Below are positions 6,213 to 15,831 of a stretch of 54,922 nt of DNA, piece by piece. Where the stretch lies: positions 1-54,922 of the forward strand of contig WHSL01000012.1 in the NCBI GenBank assembly GCA_009380095.1, written 5' to 3'. A model generated the notes under the pieces. It saw only the letters and a list, made by a program, of their open reading frames with translations, did no database searches and was not told the DNA's origin. Positions within the stretch are counted from its first letter, which is position 1, and each line of letters begins with the position of its first letter. A program made the translations under genes and the position numbers. This DNA comes from Streptosporangiales bacterium (GTDB lineage: Bacteria > Actinomycetota > Actinomycetes > Streptosporangiales > Streptosporangiaceae).

Positions 6213-9065
6213 CTAACTGCAGCCGCTGGTGGAGCCGCAGCCCTCGCAGACGTAGCAGCTGCCCGCGGGGCGCATCTTGGTGCCGCAGGTCATGCAGAGC
6301 GGCGCGTCCGCGGTGCGGCCGAGCTGCAGCTCGGCCAGCTCCATCGTGGTGTGGGCGGACTCCTCGGCGTCCGGGACGGCCTGGGCGGCCTCGGGCGCGG
6401 CGATCTCCTGCGGACGCCGCTCCTGGACCTCGGGCCGGCTCACCGGCGCCGACTGCCGGTAGCCCTCCACCTCGGCCTGCAGGGCCGCCGGGTCCTCACC
6501 CGCCGCCTGCATCGCCCGCTCCTCCGCGGAGAAGATGCCGAGCCCGCTGCGCTCCTCGAACGTGAGGTAGTCCAGCGCCAGCCGGCGGAAGATGTAGTCG
6601 ATCACCGACTGCGCCATGCGGATGTCCGGGTCGTCGGTCAGGCCCGCCGGCTCGAACCGCATGTTGGTGAACTTCTCGACGTAGGTGTCCAGCGGCACCC
6701 CGTACTGCAGGGCGATGGAGATCGCGATGGAGAACGCGTCCATCACCCCGGCCAGGGTGGACCCCTGCTTGCCGAGCTTGAGGAACACCTCGCCGAGCCC
6801 GTCGTCCGGGTAGGAGCCGGCGGTGAGGTAGCCCTCGGCACCGGCCACCGAGAAGGACACGGTCTGGCTCGGGCGCTTCTTCGGCAGCCGCTTACGGACC
6901 GGCCGGTGCACCTCGATGACCTCGGGCTCCGCCTTCTCCTCGGCGGCCTTCCGGCCCCCGCCGTCGGACAGCGGCTGGCCCACCTTGCAGTTGTCGCGGT
7001 AGACGGCGAGCGCCTTCAGGCCGAGCTTCCAGCCCTCGAAGTAGATGTGCTCGAAGTCCTCGATGGTGGCGGACTCGGGCACGTTCACCGTCTTGCTGAT
7101 CGCCCCGGACAGGAACGGCTGCACCGCCGCCATCATCTTCACGTGCCCCATGGGCTCGATGTAGCGCCGGCCCATGGCGCAGTCGAACACCTCGTAGTGC
7201 TCCGGGCGCAGACCCGGGGCGTCCACGACGTGGCCGTGCTCGGCGATGTACTCGACGATCGCCTCGGACTGCTCCTCCTGGTAGCCGAGGTTCATCAGCG
7301 CCCGCGGGATCGTCTGGTTGACGATCTGCATGGACCCGCCGCCCACCAGCTTCTTGAACTTGACCAGCGAGAAGTCCGGCTCGATGCCGGTGGTGTCGCA
7401 GTCCATCATGAAGCCGATGGTGCCGGTGGGCGCGAGCAGGCTGGCCTGGGCGTTGCGCCAGCCGTACCGCTCGCCGATCTTGAGACCGTCCTGCCATGCC
7501 TTGGTGGCCGCCGCGTGGATCGCCGCGTCCATCTCGTGCAGGGTGCGCACGTTGTCGTTGGCGGCGGCGTGCTTGCGCATCACCCGCTTGTGCGCCACCG
7601 CGTTCTTGGCGTAACCCTCATACGCCCCCACCGCGCCGGCGAGCTCCGCCGACCGCTTGTAGGCGGTGCCGGTCATCAGCGAGGTGATGCCGGCGGCCAG
7701 CGCCCGGCCGCCGTCGGAGTCGTACGCGTGGCCGGTCGCCATGAGCAGCGCGCCGAGGTTGGCGTAGCCGATGCCGAGCTGGCGGAACGCCCGCGTGGTG
7801 TCGCCGATCTTCTCCGTCGGGAAGTCCGCGAACGTGATGGAGATGTCCATCGCCGTGATGATCAGCTCGGTCACCTTGACGAAGGTCTCCACGTCGAACG
7901 TGTCGTCCTCGCGGAGGAACTTCAGCAGGTTGATCGAGGCCAGGTTGCAGGAGCTGTTGTCCAGGTGGACGTACTCCGAGCAGGGGTTGCTGGCGCTGAT
8001 CCGGCCGCTCTCCGGCGTGGTGTGCCAGTCGTTGATGGTGTCGTCGTACTGCAGGCCGGGGTCGGCGCACTCCCACGCGGCCTTGGCCATCTCCCGGAAG
8101 ATCGCCTTGGCGTCCACCGTCTCGATGACGTCGCCGGACAGCCGGGCGCGGAGGCCGAACCTGTCCCCGGCGTCCACGGCACGCATGAACTCGTCGGAGA
8201 CGCGCACCGAGTTGTTGGCGTTCTGGTATTGGACGCTGACGATGTCCTTGCCGCCGAGGTCCATGTCGAAGCCGGCGTCGCGGAGGGCGCGGATCTTGTT
8301 CTCTTCGCGGGCCTTGGTCTGGACGAACTCCCCGATGTCGGGGTGGTCCACGTCGAGCACGACCATCTTGGCCGCCCGGCGGGTGGCGCCGCCGGACTTG
8401 ATGGTGCCGGCCGAGGCGTCCGCACCGCGCATGAAGGAAACGGGGCCGCTGGCGGTGCCGCCGGAGGAGAGCAGCTCCTTGCTGGACCGGATGCGGGAGA
8501 GGTTGACACCCGAGCCGGAGCCGCCCTTGAAGATGATCCCCTCTTCCTTGTACCAGTCCAGGATCGACTCCATCGTGTCGTCCACGGACAGGATGAAGCA
8601 GGCCGAGACCTGCTGCGGGGACTTGGTGCCGACGTTGAACCAGACGGGGGAGTTGAAGCTGAAGAGCTGATGGACCAGCGCGTGCTTGAGCTCGTGGTCG
8701 AAGACCTCGGCGTCGTCGTCGGTCGCGAAGTAGCCGTTGGCCCGGCCGGTCTCGGTGTAGACGCCGACGACCCGGTCGATGAGCTGCTTGAGGCTCCACT
8801 CCCGCTCGGGCGTGCCCACGGCACCGCGGAAGTACTTGCTGGTCACGATGTTGGTGGCGTTCATCGACCAGGACGACGGGAACTCCACGCCGCGCTGCTC
8901 GAAGTTGATCGACCCGTCACGCCAGTTGGTCATGACGACGTCGCGGCGCTCCCACTCGATCTCGTCGTAGGGATGCACACCGGGCTTGGTGTGGATCCGG
9001 GCGACCTTCAGCCCGTTGCGGCCCTTGCCACCACGCGTCGCCGCCCCGCTCGTCGTCTCCGTCAT
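6213..9065 (-). CDS. nrdJ: vitamin B12-dependent ribonucleoside-diphosphate reductase (class II)
   Basis: A 950-aa class II ribonucleotide reductase, which makes deoxynucleotides using adenosylcobalamin. Recognisable blocks include the substrate/finger-loop region SNPCSEYVHLDNSSCNLASINL with the NxCxE radical-site residues (NPCSE). FKGGSGSGVNLS, the STLxxxG-like LLAPTGTIGFMMDCDTTGIEPD and the C-terminal Zn-binding cysteines (CMTCG...CYVCEGCG) are also present. Length matches the actinobacterial enzyme. ATG 9065 follows GGGGGAGG; an in-frame ATG at 9158 directly after the nrdR stop is an alternative. It lies downstream of nrdR in the same operon, so it should be repressed through the NrdR boxes at 9790-9835. 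Its 3' end runs into the hairpin repeat at 6082-6198. Confidence 0.96.
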   Translation of the reverse strand: MTETTSGAATRGGKGRNGLKVARIHTKPGVHPYDEIEWERRDVVMTNWRDGSINFEQRGVEFPSSWSMNATNIVTSKYFRGAVGTPEREWSLKQLIDRVVGVYTETGRANGYFATDDDAEVFDHELKHALVHQLFSFNSPVWFNVGTKSPQQVSACFILSVDDTMESILDWYKEEGIIFKGGSGSGVNLSRIRSSKELLSSGGTASGPVSFMRGADASAGTIKSGGATRRAAKMVVLDVDHPDIGEFVQTKAREENKIRALRDAGFDMDLGGKDIVSVQYQNANNSVRVSDEFMRAVDAGDRFGLRARLSGDVIETVDAKAIFREMAKAAWECADPGLQYDDTINDWHTTPESGRISASNPCSEYVHLDNSSCNLASINLLKFLREDDTFDVETFVKVTELIITAMDISITFADFPTEKIGDTTRAFRQLGIGYANLGALLMATGHAYDSDGGRALAAGITSLMTGTAYKRSAELAGAVGAYEGYAKNAVAHKRVMRKHAAANDNVRTLHEMDAAIHAAATKAWQDGLKIGERYGWRNAQASLLAPTGTIGFMMDCDTTGIEPDFSLVKFKKLVGGGSMQIVNQTIPRALMNLGYQEEQSEAIVEYIAEHGHVVDAPGLRPEHYEVFDCAMGRRYIEPMGHVKMMAAVQPFLSGAISKTVNVPESATIEDFEHIYFEGWKLGLKALAVYRDNCKVGQPLSDGGGRKAAEEKAEPEVIEVHRPVRKRLPKKRPSQTVSFSVAGAEGYLTAGSYPDDGLGEVFLKLGKQGSTLAGVMDAFSIAISIALQYGVPLDTYVEKFTNMRFEPAGLTDDPDIRMAQSVIDYIFRRLALDYLTFEERSGLGIFSAEERAMQAAGEDPAALQAEVEGYRQSAPVSRPEVQERRPQEIAAPEAAQAVPDAEESAHTTMELAELQLGRTADAPLCMTCGTKMRPAGSCYVCEGCGSTSGCS

Positions 9066-9158
9066 GTCCTCCCCCTTCTCGGCCCCGCCGGGACCAACGC
9101 CCTCAACCTCGTCCGCCGCTGTGCTGTTCCTGCGCGGACGCCTACTTCGGCTGACCAT

Positions 9159-9662
9159 CTACGTCCTCTTCGCTGCATGCGGAGCCGCCTGCGGTGCGGG
9201 CGCGCCACCCTCCCCCGCGCGGACCGCGCGCAGGGACTCGATCTCGGCCTCGAAGTCGGACAGCGTCTCGAAGCTCCGGTAGACCGAGGCGAATCGTAGG
9301 TAGGCGACCTCATCGAGCTCGCGGAGCGGCCCCAGGATGGCGAGGCCGATCTCGTGCGCGGGAACCTCCGCGTTGCCCCGTGCCCGGATCGTCTCCTCCA
9401 CGCACTGGCCGAGCAGCGCCAAGGCGTCCTCGCCGACCGGACGCCCCTGGCAGGCCTTCCGGACCCCGCCGATGATCTTCTGGCGGGAGAACGGCTCGGT
9501 GACGCCACTACGCTTGGCGACCATCAGCAGGACGGATTCCTGGGTGGTGAACCGGCGGCCACAGTCCTGGCAAGTGCGCCTGCGCCGGATCGCCGTGCCG
9601 TCGTCGGAGGCACGGCTGTCGATCACCCGGCTGTCAGGATGGCGGCAGAACGGGCAGTGCAT
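9159..9662 (-). CDS. nrdR: NrdR transcriptional repressor of ribonucleotide reductase genes
   Basis: A 167-aa NrdR. Its N-terminal zinc ribbon has cysteines at 3, 6, 31 and 34 (CPFC ... CQDC), followed by the ATP-cone domain ([21 protein letters not shown] onward) that senses ATP/dATP. It binds paired NrdR boxes and shuts down RNR genes when dATP is high. ATG 9662 gives the canonical MHCPFC start with GGGGGAG 10 nt upstream. It is first gene of nrdRJ, 93 nt before nrdJ. The C-terminal alanine/proline-rich tail after about residue 145 is variable in the family. Confidence 0.96.
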   Translation of the reverse strand: MHCPFCRHPDSRVIDSRASDDGTAIRRRRTCQDCGRRFTTQESVLLMVAKRSGVTEPFSRQKIIGGVRKACQGRPVGEDALALLGQCVEETIRARGNAEVPAHEIGLAILGPLRELDEVAYLRFASVYRSFETLSDFEAEIESLRAVRAGEGGAPAPQAAPHAAKRT

Positions 9663-9789
9663 GACGCGACCACTCCCCCTTCGCTTCCCCGTATGACGAC
9701 CGCATGGTGTCGACTCCCCCATGCCACCGCGGCTCGCCGTTCCCCACGTTGGGCGCTACCCACAGTGTACGACTCTCAACACTGAGAAA

Positions 9790-9835
9790 CACAATTTGTA
9801 GGGAACTCACACCGCTGTAACTACTAGATGTTGTG
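9790..9835 (-). promoter_or_regulatory. pair of NrdR boxes upstream of nrdRJ
   Basis: Two imperfect palindromes, CACAATTTGTAGGG (9790-9803) and TACTAGATGTTGTG (9822-9835), each match 10 of 14 positions of the CACTATATATAGTG-type NrdR box. Their centres are 32 bp apart, about three helical turns, the spacing typical of NrdR operators. They lie about 130-175 bp upstream of the nrdR start, in an unusually AT-rich patch. Autoregulation of nrdRJ is the expected role. Confidence 0.7.
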
Positions 9836-9950
9836 GTTAACCTACGGCGGCTCGAGGGCGCTCGCAAGTCGGTGCCCCGGGCCGGAGGGGAAGACGCAGG
9901 TCACCTCGGCGAGTCGCACTCAGCGGGCGTGTCGCGCGCCGGAACTCCCC

Positions 9951-9997
9951 CGGGGGGGCGTCCCCCGGTCCGCGCCGCGTCATGCCGAGCGCGGCGC
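9951..9997 (-). terminator. hairpins downstream of the LysM gene
   Basis: Just past the LysM-gene stop, on its strand, come a perfect stem GCGCCGCG/CGCGGCGC (9972-9979 with 9990-9997, 10-nt loop) and a G5-7/C5 hairpin at 9951-9967. No U-tract follows, which is usual for actinobacterial terminators. Nothing else is recognisable between 9837 and 10023. Confidence 0.5.
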
Positions 9998-10023
9998 GAT
10001 AGATCATCAACTCTGAGCCGGCC

Positions 10024-10776
10024 CTAGCGGGCGGGGAGAACAAGCCGTTGACCAGGCTGAACAAGCGTGCCCTCGAGTCCGTTGAGGTCACGGATCCGCG
10101 CCACGGTGACACGCGGGTCGACCTCGGGACGGGTCCGCTCGGCGACCGCCCACAGCGTGTCGCCGTTCTGCACGTAGGTGCTCTCGGCGCCGGCGGCCGT
10201 ACTCGCCGCGCTCACCGCGCGGGTGCCGACCCAGAACGCGCCGAGCAGCACGGCCGCGATGAGGCCCACGACCACCAGCCGCCCTCTCCGCGTGAGGTGG
10301 ACCGCCCCGCCCTCCCGGACCTCAGGCCCCGGCCGCACATCCTCCGCCGGACGCCCCAACCGAACAGGGCGCGTCCCACGAGACGCCCGGACCGAGCCCA
10401 CGGCCCGGCCTCCGCCGCCGGCCGCCTCGCCGCCGCCCAGGCGATCCACGGACCCCGAAGCGCGGCCACCACCCAGAGGGGCCGCGGACCCCGGAACTCG
10501 GCGACCCCCCAGGGAAGCCGCGGAGCCCGGAGCCCGTCCGCCATCCAGGGACACGGTGGCCAAGATCGGCCGATCCCGCACCCACCAGTCGGGCTCAGCG
10601 GCCCCACCGCCCGCCGCCCGGGCGACCCGGCCGGGCTGCGTGGCGGCGCGCCCGGCCCCACGGCCGGCCCACTCGGGCTCTTCGACGGCCCAGTCGAAAA
10701 GTTCGGACGACTCGCCCGCGGCGCCGTCGCCGAGGCGGGGGCGGGGCACCGGTGCGGTGCGGGGGTGCGCGTGCAT
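10024..10776 (-). CDS. LysM-domain membrane protein, SOS-regulated division-suppressor candidate
   Basis: A 250-aa protein with three parts: a long low-complexity Gly/Ala/Arg-rich cytoplasmic N-terminus (about 1-160), one transmembrane helix (LVVVGLIAAVLLGAFWVGTR), and an extracytoplasmic C-terminal LysM domain (YVQNGDTLWAVAERTRP ... LVQPGQRLVLPAR) that binds peptidoglycan. Its position divergent from lexA and next to nrdR matches mycobacterial Rv2719c (ChiZ), an SOS-induced cell-wall protein affecting division. ATG 10776 follows GGAGGT. Three LexA boxes lie in the 204-bp divergent region, so induction by DNA damage is expected. Hydrolase activity is not evident from the sequence; division inhibition is inferred from synteny. 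Confidence 0.85.
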   Translation of the reverse strand: MHAHPRTAPVPRPRLGDGAAGESSELFDWAVEEPEWAGRGAGRAATQPGRVARAAGGGAAEPDWWVRDRPILATVSLDGGRAPGSAASLGGRRVPGSAAPLGGGRASGSVDRLGGGEAAGGGGRAVGSVRASRGTRPVRLGRPAEDVRPGPEVREGGAVHLTRRGRLVVVGLIAAVLLGAFWVGTRAVSAASTAAGAESTYVQNGDTLWAVAERTRPEVDPRVTVARIRDLNGLEGTLVQPGQRLVLPAR

Positions 10777-10803
10777 GGTGACCTCCAAGCGACTCGACCA
10801 AGA

Positions 10804-10835
10804 TCGAACCCGTGTTCGATCGAACGCCTGTACGA
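10804..10835. promoter_or_regulatory. tandem LexA (SOS) boxes
   Basis: TCGAACCCGTGTTCGA at 10804-10819 is a perfect actinobacterial SOS box (TCGAAC-N4-GTTCGA). It is immediately followed by TCGAACGCCTGTACGA at 10820-10835 with one mismatch. The pair is 28 bp upstream of the LysM gene start and probably controls it; LexA binding on one face of two adjoining sites suggests tight repression. Confidence 0.9.
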
Positions 10836-10870
10836 GTTCTACCGCACGCCACCGACATTTTCACGGAATC

Positions 10871-10886
10871 TCGAACACTTGTTTGA
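10871..10886. promoter_or_regulatory. third LexA (SOS) box, lexA-proximal
   Basis: TCGAACACTTGTTTGA matches the SOS consensus with one mismatch and lies 95 bp upstream of the lexA start. It is the likely autoregulatory operator of lexA. Confidence 0.85.
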
Positions 10887-10980
10887 TCTCGAGGGTCGCA
10901 GCCGCTAGCGTCGCTACCACGACGTGGGCCGGAGACGGCCGGTCCGCGACACGCCGAAGCAACCGGCTAGGAGGCCGACC

Positions 10981-11739
10981 GTGTCGCCGAAGACGAACGA
11001 CCCGACGAGCGCGTCCGGCGCCAAGGGCGACGACGCGGACAACGTTCTCGAGCTGCCGGAGGTCCCGGCCGATCTCAGCGGCCTCACGACGCGCCAGCGC
11101 TGTGTGCTCGAGGTGATCCGCGACTCCGTCGAGCGGCGCGGCTACCCGCCGTCGATGCGCGAGATCGGTGACGCCGTGGGCCTCACGAGCACCTCCAGCG
11201 TCGCCCACCAGCTCTCCGCGCTGCAGCGCAAGGGCTATCTGCGCCGCGACCCCAACCGCCCGCGCGCGGTGGAGATCCGCATCCCGGGACAGCCCCGGGT
11301 GCGCACGCCCGACGTCCCCGACAACTCGGTCTACGACCCGGCCGCGGAGGATCGCGGCGGCCCGCGGCCCGCGTTCGTCCCGGTCGTCGGCCGCATCGCC
11401 GCCGGTGGCCCGATCCTCGCGGAGGAGGCCATCGAGGACGTCTACGCACTCCCCCGGCAGCTCGTCGGGCAGGGCACGCTGTTCCTGCTCAAGGTCGTCG
11501 GAGACTCGATGATCGACGCCGCCATCGCGGACGGTGACTGGGTCGTGGTGCGCCAGCAACCCGTGGCGGAGAACGGCGACATCGTCGCGGCGATGATCGA
11601 CGGCGAGGCCACGGTGAAGACGTTCAAGCGCGACGACGGGCACGTCTGGCTGCTGCCGCACAACGAGGCGTACGAGCCGATCCCCGGCGACGAGGCCACC
11701 ATCCTCGGCCGCGTCGTCACCGTGCTGCGCCGCGTCTGA
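10981..11739 (+). CDS. lexA: LexA, SOS-response repressor
   Basis: A 252-aa LexA. The winged HTH (about residues 37-90) includes [24 protein letters not shown]. The self-cleavage site is A141-G142 (RIAAGG), and the catalytic dyad is Ser176 (GDSM) and Lys213 (TVK). RecA-ssDNA triggers autocleavage, which frees the SOS boxes. GTG 10981 is chosen because AGGAGG lies 6 nt upstream, whereas the longer frame from 10924 has no such site and adds a non-conserved arginine-rich stretch. It is divergent from the LysM gene, with operators at 10804-10886. The hairpin repeat copy 2 follows its stop and probably ends the transcript. Confidence 0.97.
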   Translation: MSPKTNDPTSASGAKGDDADNVLELPEVPADLSGLTTRQRCVLEVIRDSVERRGYPPSMREIGDAVGLTSTSSVAHQLSALQRKGYLRRDPNRPRAVEIRIPGQPRVRTPDVPDNSVYDPAAEDRGGPRPAFVPVVGRIAAGGPILAEEAIEDVYALPRQLVGQGTLFLLKVVGDSMIDAAIADGDWVVVRQQPVAENGDIVAAMIDGEATVKTFKRDDGHVWLLPHNEAYEPIPGDEATILGRVVTVLRRV

Positions 11740-11754
11740 GCGAAGGCGGAACCG

Positions 11755-11870
11755 GGGCCGGGTCCTGCGTGGTCGGTGCCTGCGGCACCTTCCCGTCGGG
11801 CCCCGGTTCATTTTGCCCGGGGGGACGACCCCCCGGACCCCCCGGTGTCCTCGGGCGCTGCGCGCCCTGT
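11755..11870 (+). repeat. dispersed double-hairpin element, copy 2
   Basis: It begins 16 nt after the lexA stop and carries hairpin GGTGCC-TGC-GGCACC and hairpin CCGGGGGG-ACGA-CCCCCCGG. Flanks CTGCGTGGTC and GGTGTCCTCGGGCGCTGCG are nearly identical to copy 1 after nrdJ. The remainder of the gap to 12037 is GC-rich with no gene. Confidence 0.75.
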
Positions 11871-12037
11871 GGCCGCGGCGTCCGTCCTCGTCGGTACCGT
11901 CCCCGTCGGGCCCGTCTCCATCGGTTCTGGCCCGTCGGTCCTTGTCCCGGCGGTTGCTGGCCCCTGGGTGCTGGTTACCGTGGGGGCGCGGTGGCATTCG
12001 GTTGGGCGGGTGCCGGAGGGTCGATTGGGAGGCGCTC

Positions 12038-13219
12038 GTGGTTGTGCGGCCGGAGCCTTTGAATGAGCTGGATCGGGTGGGGCTGGGCGACCTTGTTGGG
12101 CGGCCGGGGATCAAGTGGGCTGGGGCCCGCGGTGGTGAGATCGCCGCCTGGGTCGCGGATATGGACTTTCCTGTGGCTGCGGAGATCCGGGCGGCGCTGG
12201 TCGATCGGGTGGAGCGGGACCTTGGGTATCCGGTGTGGCTGCATACGCCTGGTGGGGCGCTTGGGGAGCCGTTCGCCGCGCGGATGGCCGGGCGGTATGG
12301 CTGGCGTCCCGACCCGGGGCATGTGCGCGAGTTCAGTGACATCAACCAGGCGTTGCAGGTGGTGCTCGATGCCGCCACTCGGCCCGGTGACCGGGTGGCC
12401 CTGCATACCCCTGCCTATCACCCGTTCCTTGGGACTCTGGAGGAGATGGAGCGGCCGCTGCTGCCCGTGCCGATGGTCCCGGCGGGTGACGGCTGGGGGT
12501 TCGACCTCGATCGGCTCGACGCGGAGGTGGCGTCCGGCGGGTGCCGGGCGCTGCTGTTGGTCAACCCGCAGAACCCGACGGGGCGGGCGTTCACCCGCGC
12601 GGAGCTGACCGGTCTCGCCGAGCTCGCCGAACGTCACGACCTGCTGGTGCTCTCGGACGAGATCCATGCGGACCTGACGTACGCGCCGCACGAGCACATC
12701 CCGTTCGCCTCGCTCTCCCCCGAGGCCGCCGCCCGTACCGTGACGCTGACCTCGGCCACCAAGGCGTTCAACCTGGCGGGGCTGCGCTGCGCCGTGGCGC
12801 ATATCGGCGCGGCGGAGGTGCGGGCCGCGCTGGCGGCGCGTCCCCGGCATCTGGGCGGTGAGGTGGGCGTGATGGGGGTGATCGCCACGGCGGCGGCCTG
12901 GGCGGAGGGCGACGCGTGGCTCGCCGACGTGCTCGCCGTGCTGGACCGCAACCGGCGGCTGCTCGCGGACGCGCTGCCGCGTGAGGTGGGCTACCGTGTC
13001 CCGGATGCCACCTATCTGGCCTGGCTCGACGTCGGTGCGCTCGGGCTCGGTGAGGACCCGGGCAAGTTCTTCGCCGACCAGGCCCGGGTGCTGGTGAACT
13101 CCGGGCCGGCCTTCGGGCCCGGCGGCGACGGCTTCGTCCGCCTCAACTTCGCCACCTCCGGCGCGGTGCTGGCGGAGATCCTGGACCGGGTCGCCACGGC
13201 TCTGGAGCACCGCGGCTGA
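12038..13219 (+). CDS. MalY/PatB-type PLP aminotransferase (cystathionine beta-lyase-like)
   Basis: A 393-aa fold-type I PLP enzyme. It shows the N-terminal WVADMDFPVA motif diagnostic of MalY/PatB C-S lyases, the PLP-phosphate and ring contacts NPQNPTGRAF and SDEIHADL, and the Schiff-base lysine in TSATKAFNLAG. The C-terminus has the substrate-carboxylate arginine in GFVRLNFATS. Members cleave cystathionine or cysteine S-conjugates to pyruvate, ammonia and a thiol, or act as transaminases. GTG 12038 has GGGAGG 5 nt upstream. It is monocistronic and convergent with leuS. The first ~80 codons use more T-ended and G-ended codons than its neighbours. Confidence 0.9.
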   Translation: MVVRPEPLNELDRVGLGDLVGRPGIKWAGARGGEIAAWVADMDFPVAAEIRAALVDRVERDLGYPVWLHTPGGALGEPFAARMAGRYGWRPDPGHVREFSDINQALQVVLDAATRPGDRVALHTPAYHPFLGTLEEMERPLLPVPMVPAGDGWGFDLDRLDAEVASGGCRALLLVNPQNPTGRAFTRAELTGLAELAERHDLLVLSDEIHADLTYAPHEHIPFASLSPEAAARTVTLTSATKAFNLAGLRCAVAHIGAAEVRAALAARPRHLGGEVGVMGVIATAAAWAEGDAWLADVLAVLDRNRRLLADALPREVGYRVPDATYLAWLDVGALGLGEDPGKFFADQARVLVNSGPAFGPGGDGFVRLNFATSGAVLAEILDRVATALEHRG

Positions 13220-13237
13220 CCCGGGGGGTGCGCCCGG

Positions 13238-15730
13238 TCAGCCGGGGACGATGTTGACCAGCTTGGGGGCGCGGACGATGACCTTGCGCGGCGGCGCCCC
13301 GTTCAGGTAGCCCTGCACCTTCTCCGAGGCCAGCGCCAGCGCCTCCAGGTCGGCGTCGGCGATGTCCGGCGGCACCTCCAGCCGGTCGCGGACCTTCCCG
13401 GCCACCTGGACCACGCAGGTCACGGACTCCCGCACCAGCAGCTCGGGCGAGGCCACCGGCCAGCCGGCCCGCGCCACGCTGGGCTCGTGGCCCAGCCGGT
13501 GCCAGCCCTCCTCCGTGGTGTACGGCGCGTACATCGACAGCATGACCGCCAGCGCCTCCGCCGCCTCGCGTACCGCCGGGTCCCCCGCGCCCGGGCCGGC
13601 GTCGATCGCCCGCCGGGCGGCACTGGTCAGCTCCATCAGGCGCGCCACCGCCACGTTGAACCGCTGCCCCTCGACCAGGCGGGTGACCTCGTCGATGGTG
13701 CGGTGGGTGACCTTGCGCAGCTCGACGTCACCCGCGGCGAAGTCCACTCCCGGCGCCGAGCCCGCACCGGCCTCGGCGAACACACGGAACGCCCGGCCCA
13801 GGAACTTCGCGGACGCGGCCGGCGAGACGTCGGCCCAGTCGATGTCGTCCTCGGGCGGACCGGCGAAGATCATCGTCAGCCGTACGGCGTCCACGCCGTG
13901 CGCGTCGATCTCCGCGCCCAGGTCCACGCCGTTGCCCAGGGACTTCGACATCGCCTTGCCCTGGTTGATGACCTGCCCCTGGTTCAGCAGCCGGGTGAAC
14001 GGCTCCGTGAAGCTCACCATCCCCATGTCGTACAGCACCTTGGTGAAGAAGCGGCTGTACAGCAGGTGCAGGATGGCGTGCTCGACACCGCCGACGTACT
14101 GGTCGATGGGCCCCCACTTGGCGACCTCGGCCTCGTCGAACGGGCCGCCGGTGAAGTGCGGCGAGCAGTACCGCAGGTAGTACCAGGACGAGTCGACGAA
14201 CGTGTCCATGGTGTCGGTGTCCCGTTTGGCCGGGCCGCCGCACTTCGGGCAGTCCACGTTCACCCAGGACTTGGCCGCCGCCAGCGGCGACTCGCCCTTG
14301 GGCGCCAGGTCGGCGCCGCGCAGGTCCTCCGGCAGCGTGACCGGCAGCTGGTCGTCCGGGACCGGGACCTCGCCGCACGCCTCGCAGTGGATGATCGGGA
14401 TCGGCGTGCCCCAGAAGCGCTGCCGGGACAGCAGCCAGTCGCGCAGCCGGTAGTTGACCGCGCCGGTGCCGGTGCCGCGCTCCTCCAACACCTCGATGAT
14501 CTTGGCGATCGCGTCGCCCTTGTTCAGCCCGTCGATCGCCGGGGAGTTCACCAGCATGCCGTCGCCGGTGGTGGCGACGCCGCTGTCGGTGGGGTCGGCC
14601 TCGCCGGTGTCCACGACGACCCGGACGGGCAGCTCGAACCTCCGGGCGAAGTCCAGGTCGCGCTGGTCATGCGCGGGGACGGCCATGATCGCGCCATGAC
14701 CGTAGTCGGCCAGCACGTAGTCGGCCGCCCAGACCGGGATGCGCTCGCCGTTGACCGGGTTCAGCGCGTACCGGCCCAGGAAGACCCCGCTCTTCTCCTT
14801 CTCGGTGGACTGCCGCTCGATGTCGGACAGCCGTGCCACCTCGGCCTTGTACGCCTCGAATGCCTCACGCTGCTCGGGCGCGCAGATCTCCTCGGCCAGC
14901 GCCGCGTCCGGCGCGACGACCATGAACGTGGCGCCGTACAGCGTGTCCGGCCGCGTGGTGAAGACGTGCACCGGCTCGTCGCGGGCCTCGATGGCGAACG
15001 CGACGTCGGCGCCGGTGGACCGGCCGATCCAGTTGCGCTGCATCAGCAGCACGCGCTCGGGCCAGCCCCCCTCCAGCTGCTTCATGTCCTCCAGCAGCCG
15101 GTCCGCGTACTCGGTGATCTTGAAATACCACTGCGTCAGGCTGCGCCGTACGACCTCGTAGCCGCAGCGCTCGCACCGGCCGGCGATGACCTGCTCGTTG
15201 GCCAGCACCGTCTGGTCGTTGGGGCACCAGTTGACCAGGCCGCCCTTGCGGTAGGCCAGGCCGCGCTCATAGAAGCGCAGGAACAGCCACTGGTTCCAGT
15301 GGTAATACTCCGGGTCGCTGGTGTGCAGCCGGCGGGACCAGTCGAAGGAGGTCGCGTACCGGCGGAAGGACGCGGCCTGGGTGTCGATGTTGGAGTACGT
15401 CCACTCGGACGGGTGGGTGCCGGCCCGGATGGCCGCGTTCTCGGCGGGCAGGCCGAAGGAGTCCCAGCCGATCGGGTGCAGCACGTTGTGCCCGCGCTGG
15501 AACCAGTACCGCGCCACCGCGTCGCCAATGGCGAACGCCTCGGCGTGCCCCATGTGGAGGTCGCCCGAGGGGTACGGGAACATGTCCAGGATGTAGGTGC
15601 GCGGCCGGTCGTCGCCCGGCTCCTCGCTCGCCCGGAACGGGTTCAGCTCCGCCCAGGCTGCCTGCCACTTGTCCTGGACGGTCCGCGGGTCGAAGGGGTC
15701 GGCCGCGGAGCTGCCGTCGACGGCTGTCAT
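13238..15730 (-). CDS. leuS: leucyl-tRNA synthetase
   Basis: An 830-aa class I synthetase that charges tRNA-Leu. HMGH (variant of HIGH) is at residues 59-62, and the KMSKS loop appears as [12 protein letters not shown]1 editing domain lies between, with [18 protein letters not shown] and the [16 protein letters not shown] block. The length is normal. ATG 15730 gives [15 protein letters not shown], matching the family's start; the frame stays open upstream but there it overlaps the terminator and repeat of the leader. Expression is very probably controlled by leucine-dependent attenuation in the 228-nt leader (see 15791-15958). Confidence 0.97.
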   Translation of the reverse strand: MTAVDGSSAADPFDPRTVQDKWQAAWAELNPFRASEEPGDDRPRTYILDMFPYPSGDLHMGHAEAFAIGDAVARYWFQRGHNVLHPIGWDSFGLPAENAAIRAGTHPSEWTYSNIDTQAASFRRYATSFDWSRRLHTSDPEYYHWNQWLFLRFYERGLAYRKGGLVNWCPNDQTVLANEQVIAGRCERCGYEVVRRSLTQWYFKITEYADRLLEDMKQLEGGWPERVLLMQRNWIGRSTGADVAFAIEARDEPVHVFTTRPDTLYGATFMVVAPDAALAEEICAPEQREAFEAYKAEVARLSDIERQSTEKEKSGVFLGRYALNPVNGERIPVWAADYVLADYGHGAIMAVPAHDQRDLDFARRFELPVRVVVDTGEADPTDSGVATTGDGMLVNSPAIDGLNKGDAIAKIIEVLEERGTGTGAVNYRLRDWLLSRQRFWGTPIPIIHCEACGEVPVPDDQLPVTLPEDLRGADLAPKGESPLAAAKSWVNVDCPKCGGPAKRDTDTMDTFVDSSWYYLRYCSPHFTGGPFDEAEVAKWGPIDQYVGGVEHAILHLLYSRFFTKVLYDMGMVSFTEPFTRLLNQGQVINQGKAMSKSLGNGVDLGAEIDAHGVDAVRLTMIFAGPPEDDIDWADVSPAASAKFLGRAFRVFAEAGAGSAPGVDFAAGDVELRKVTHRTIDEVTRLVEGQRFNVAVARLMELTSAARRAIDAGPGAGDPAVREAAEALAVMLSMYAPYTTEEGWHRLGHEPSVARAGWPVASPELLVRESVTCVVQVAGKVRDRLEVPPDIADADLEALALASEKVQGYLNGAPPRKVIVRAPKLVNIVPG

Positions 15731-15790
15731 CGGTTGTGTCCTCACCGGTCTGTTCCTTGCGGTCGGCCTTCTCGAGCGCCGGTCGCCCAT

Positions 15791-15816
15791 AAAAAGACCC
15801 CTCGACACGCGAGGGG
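15791..15816 (-). terminator. intrinsic terminator in the leuS leader (attenuator)
   Basis: On the minus strand: stem CCCCTCG, loop CGTGT, stem CGAGGGG, then TCTTTTT. This is a textbook Rho-independent terminator, rare in such a GC-rich genome. It is placed between the leader peptide and the leuS start (61 nt before the ATG), where termination would silence leuS. Confidence 0.9.
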
Positions 15817-15831
15817 TTGCCGCGCTGACTG

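Noticed and set aside
9065-9840. Cobalamin riboswitch controlling nrdJ
   Set aside because: The enzyme needs B12 rather than replacing a B12-dependent one, and no B12-box (GCCACTG-like) element is present; NrdR boxes account for the control.
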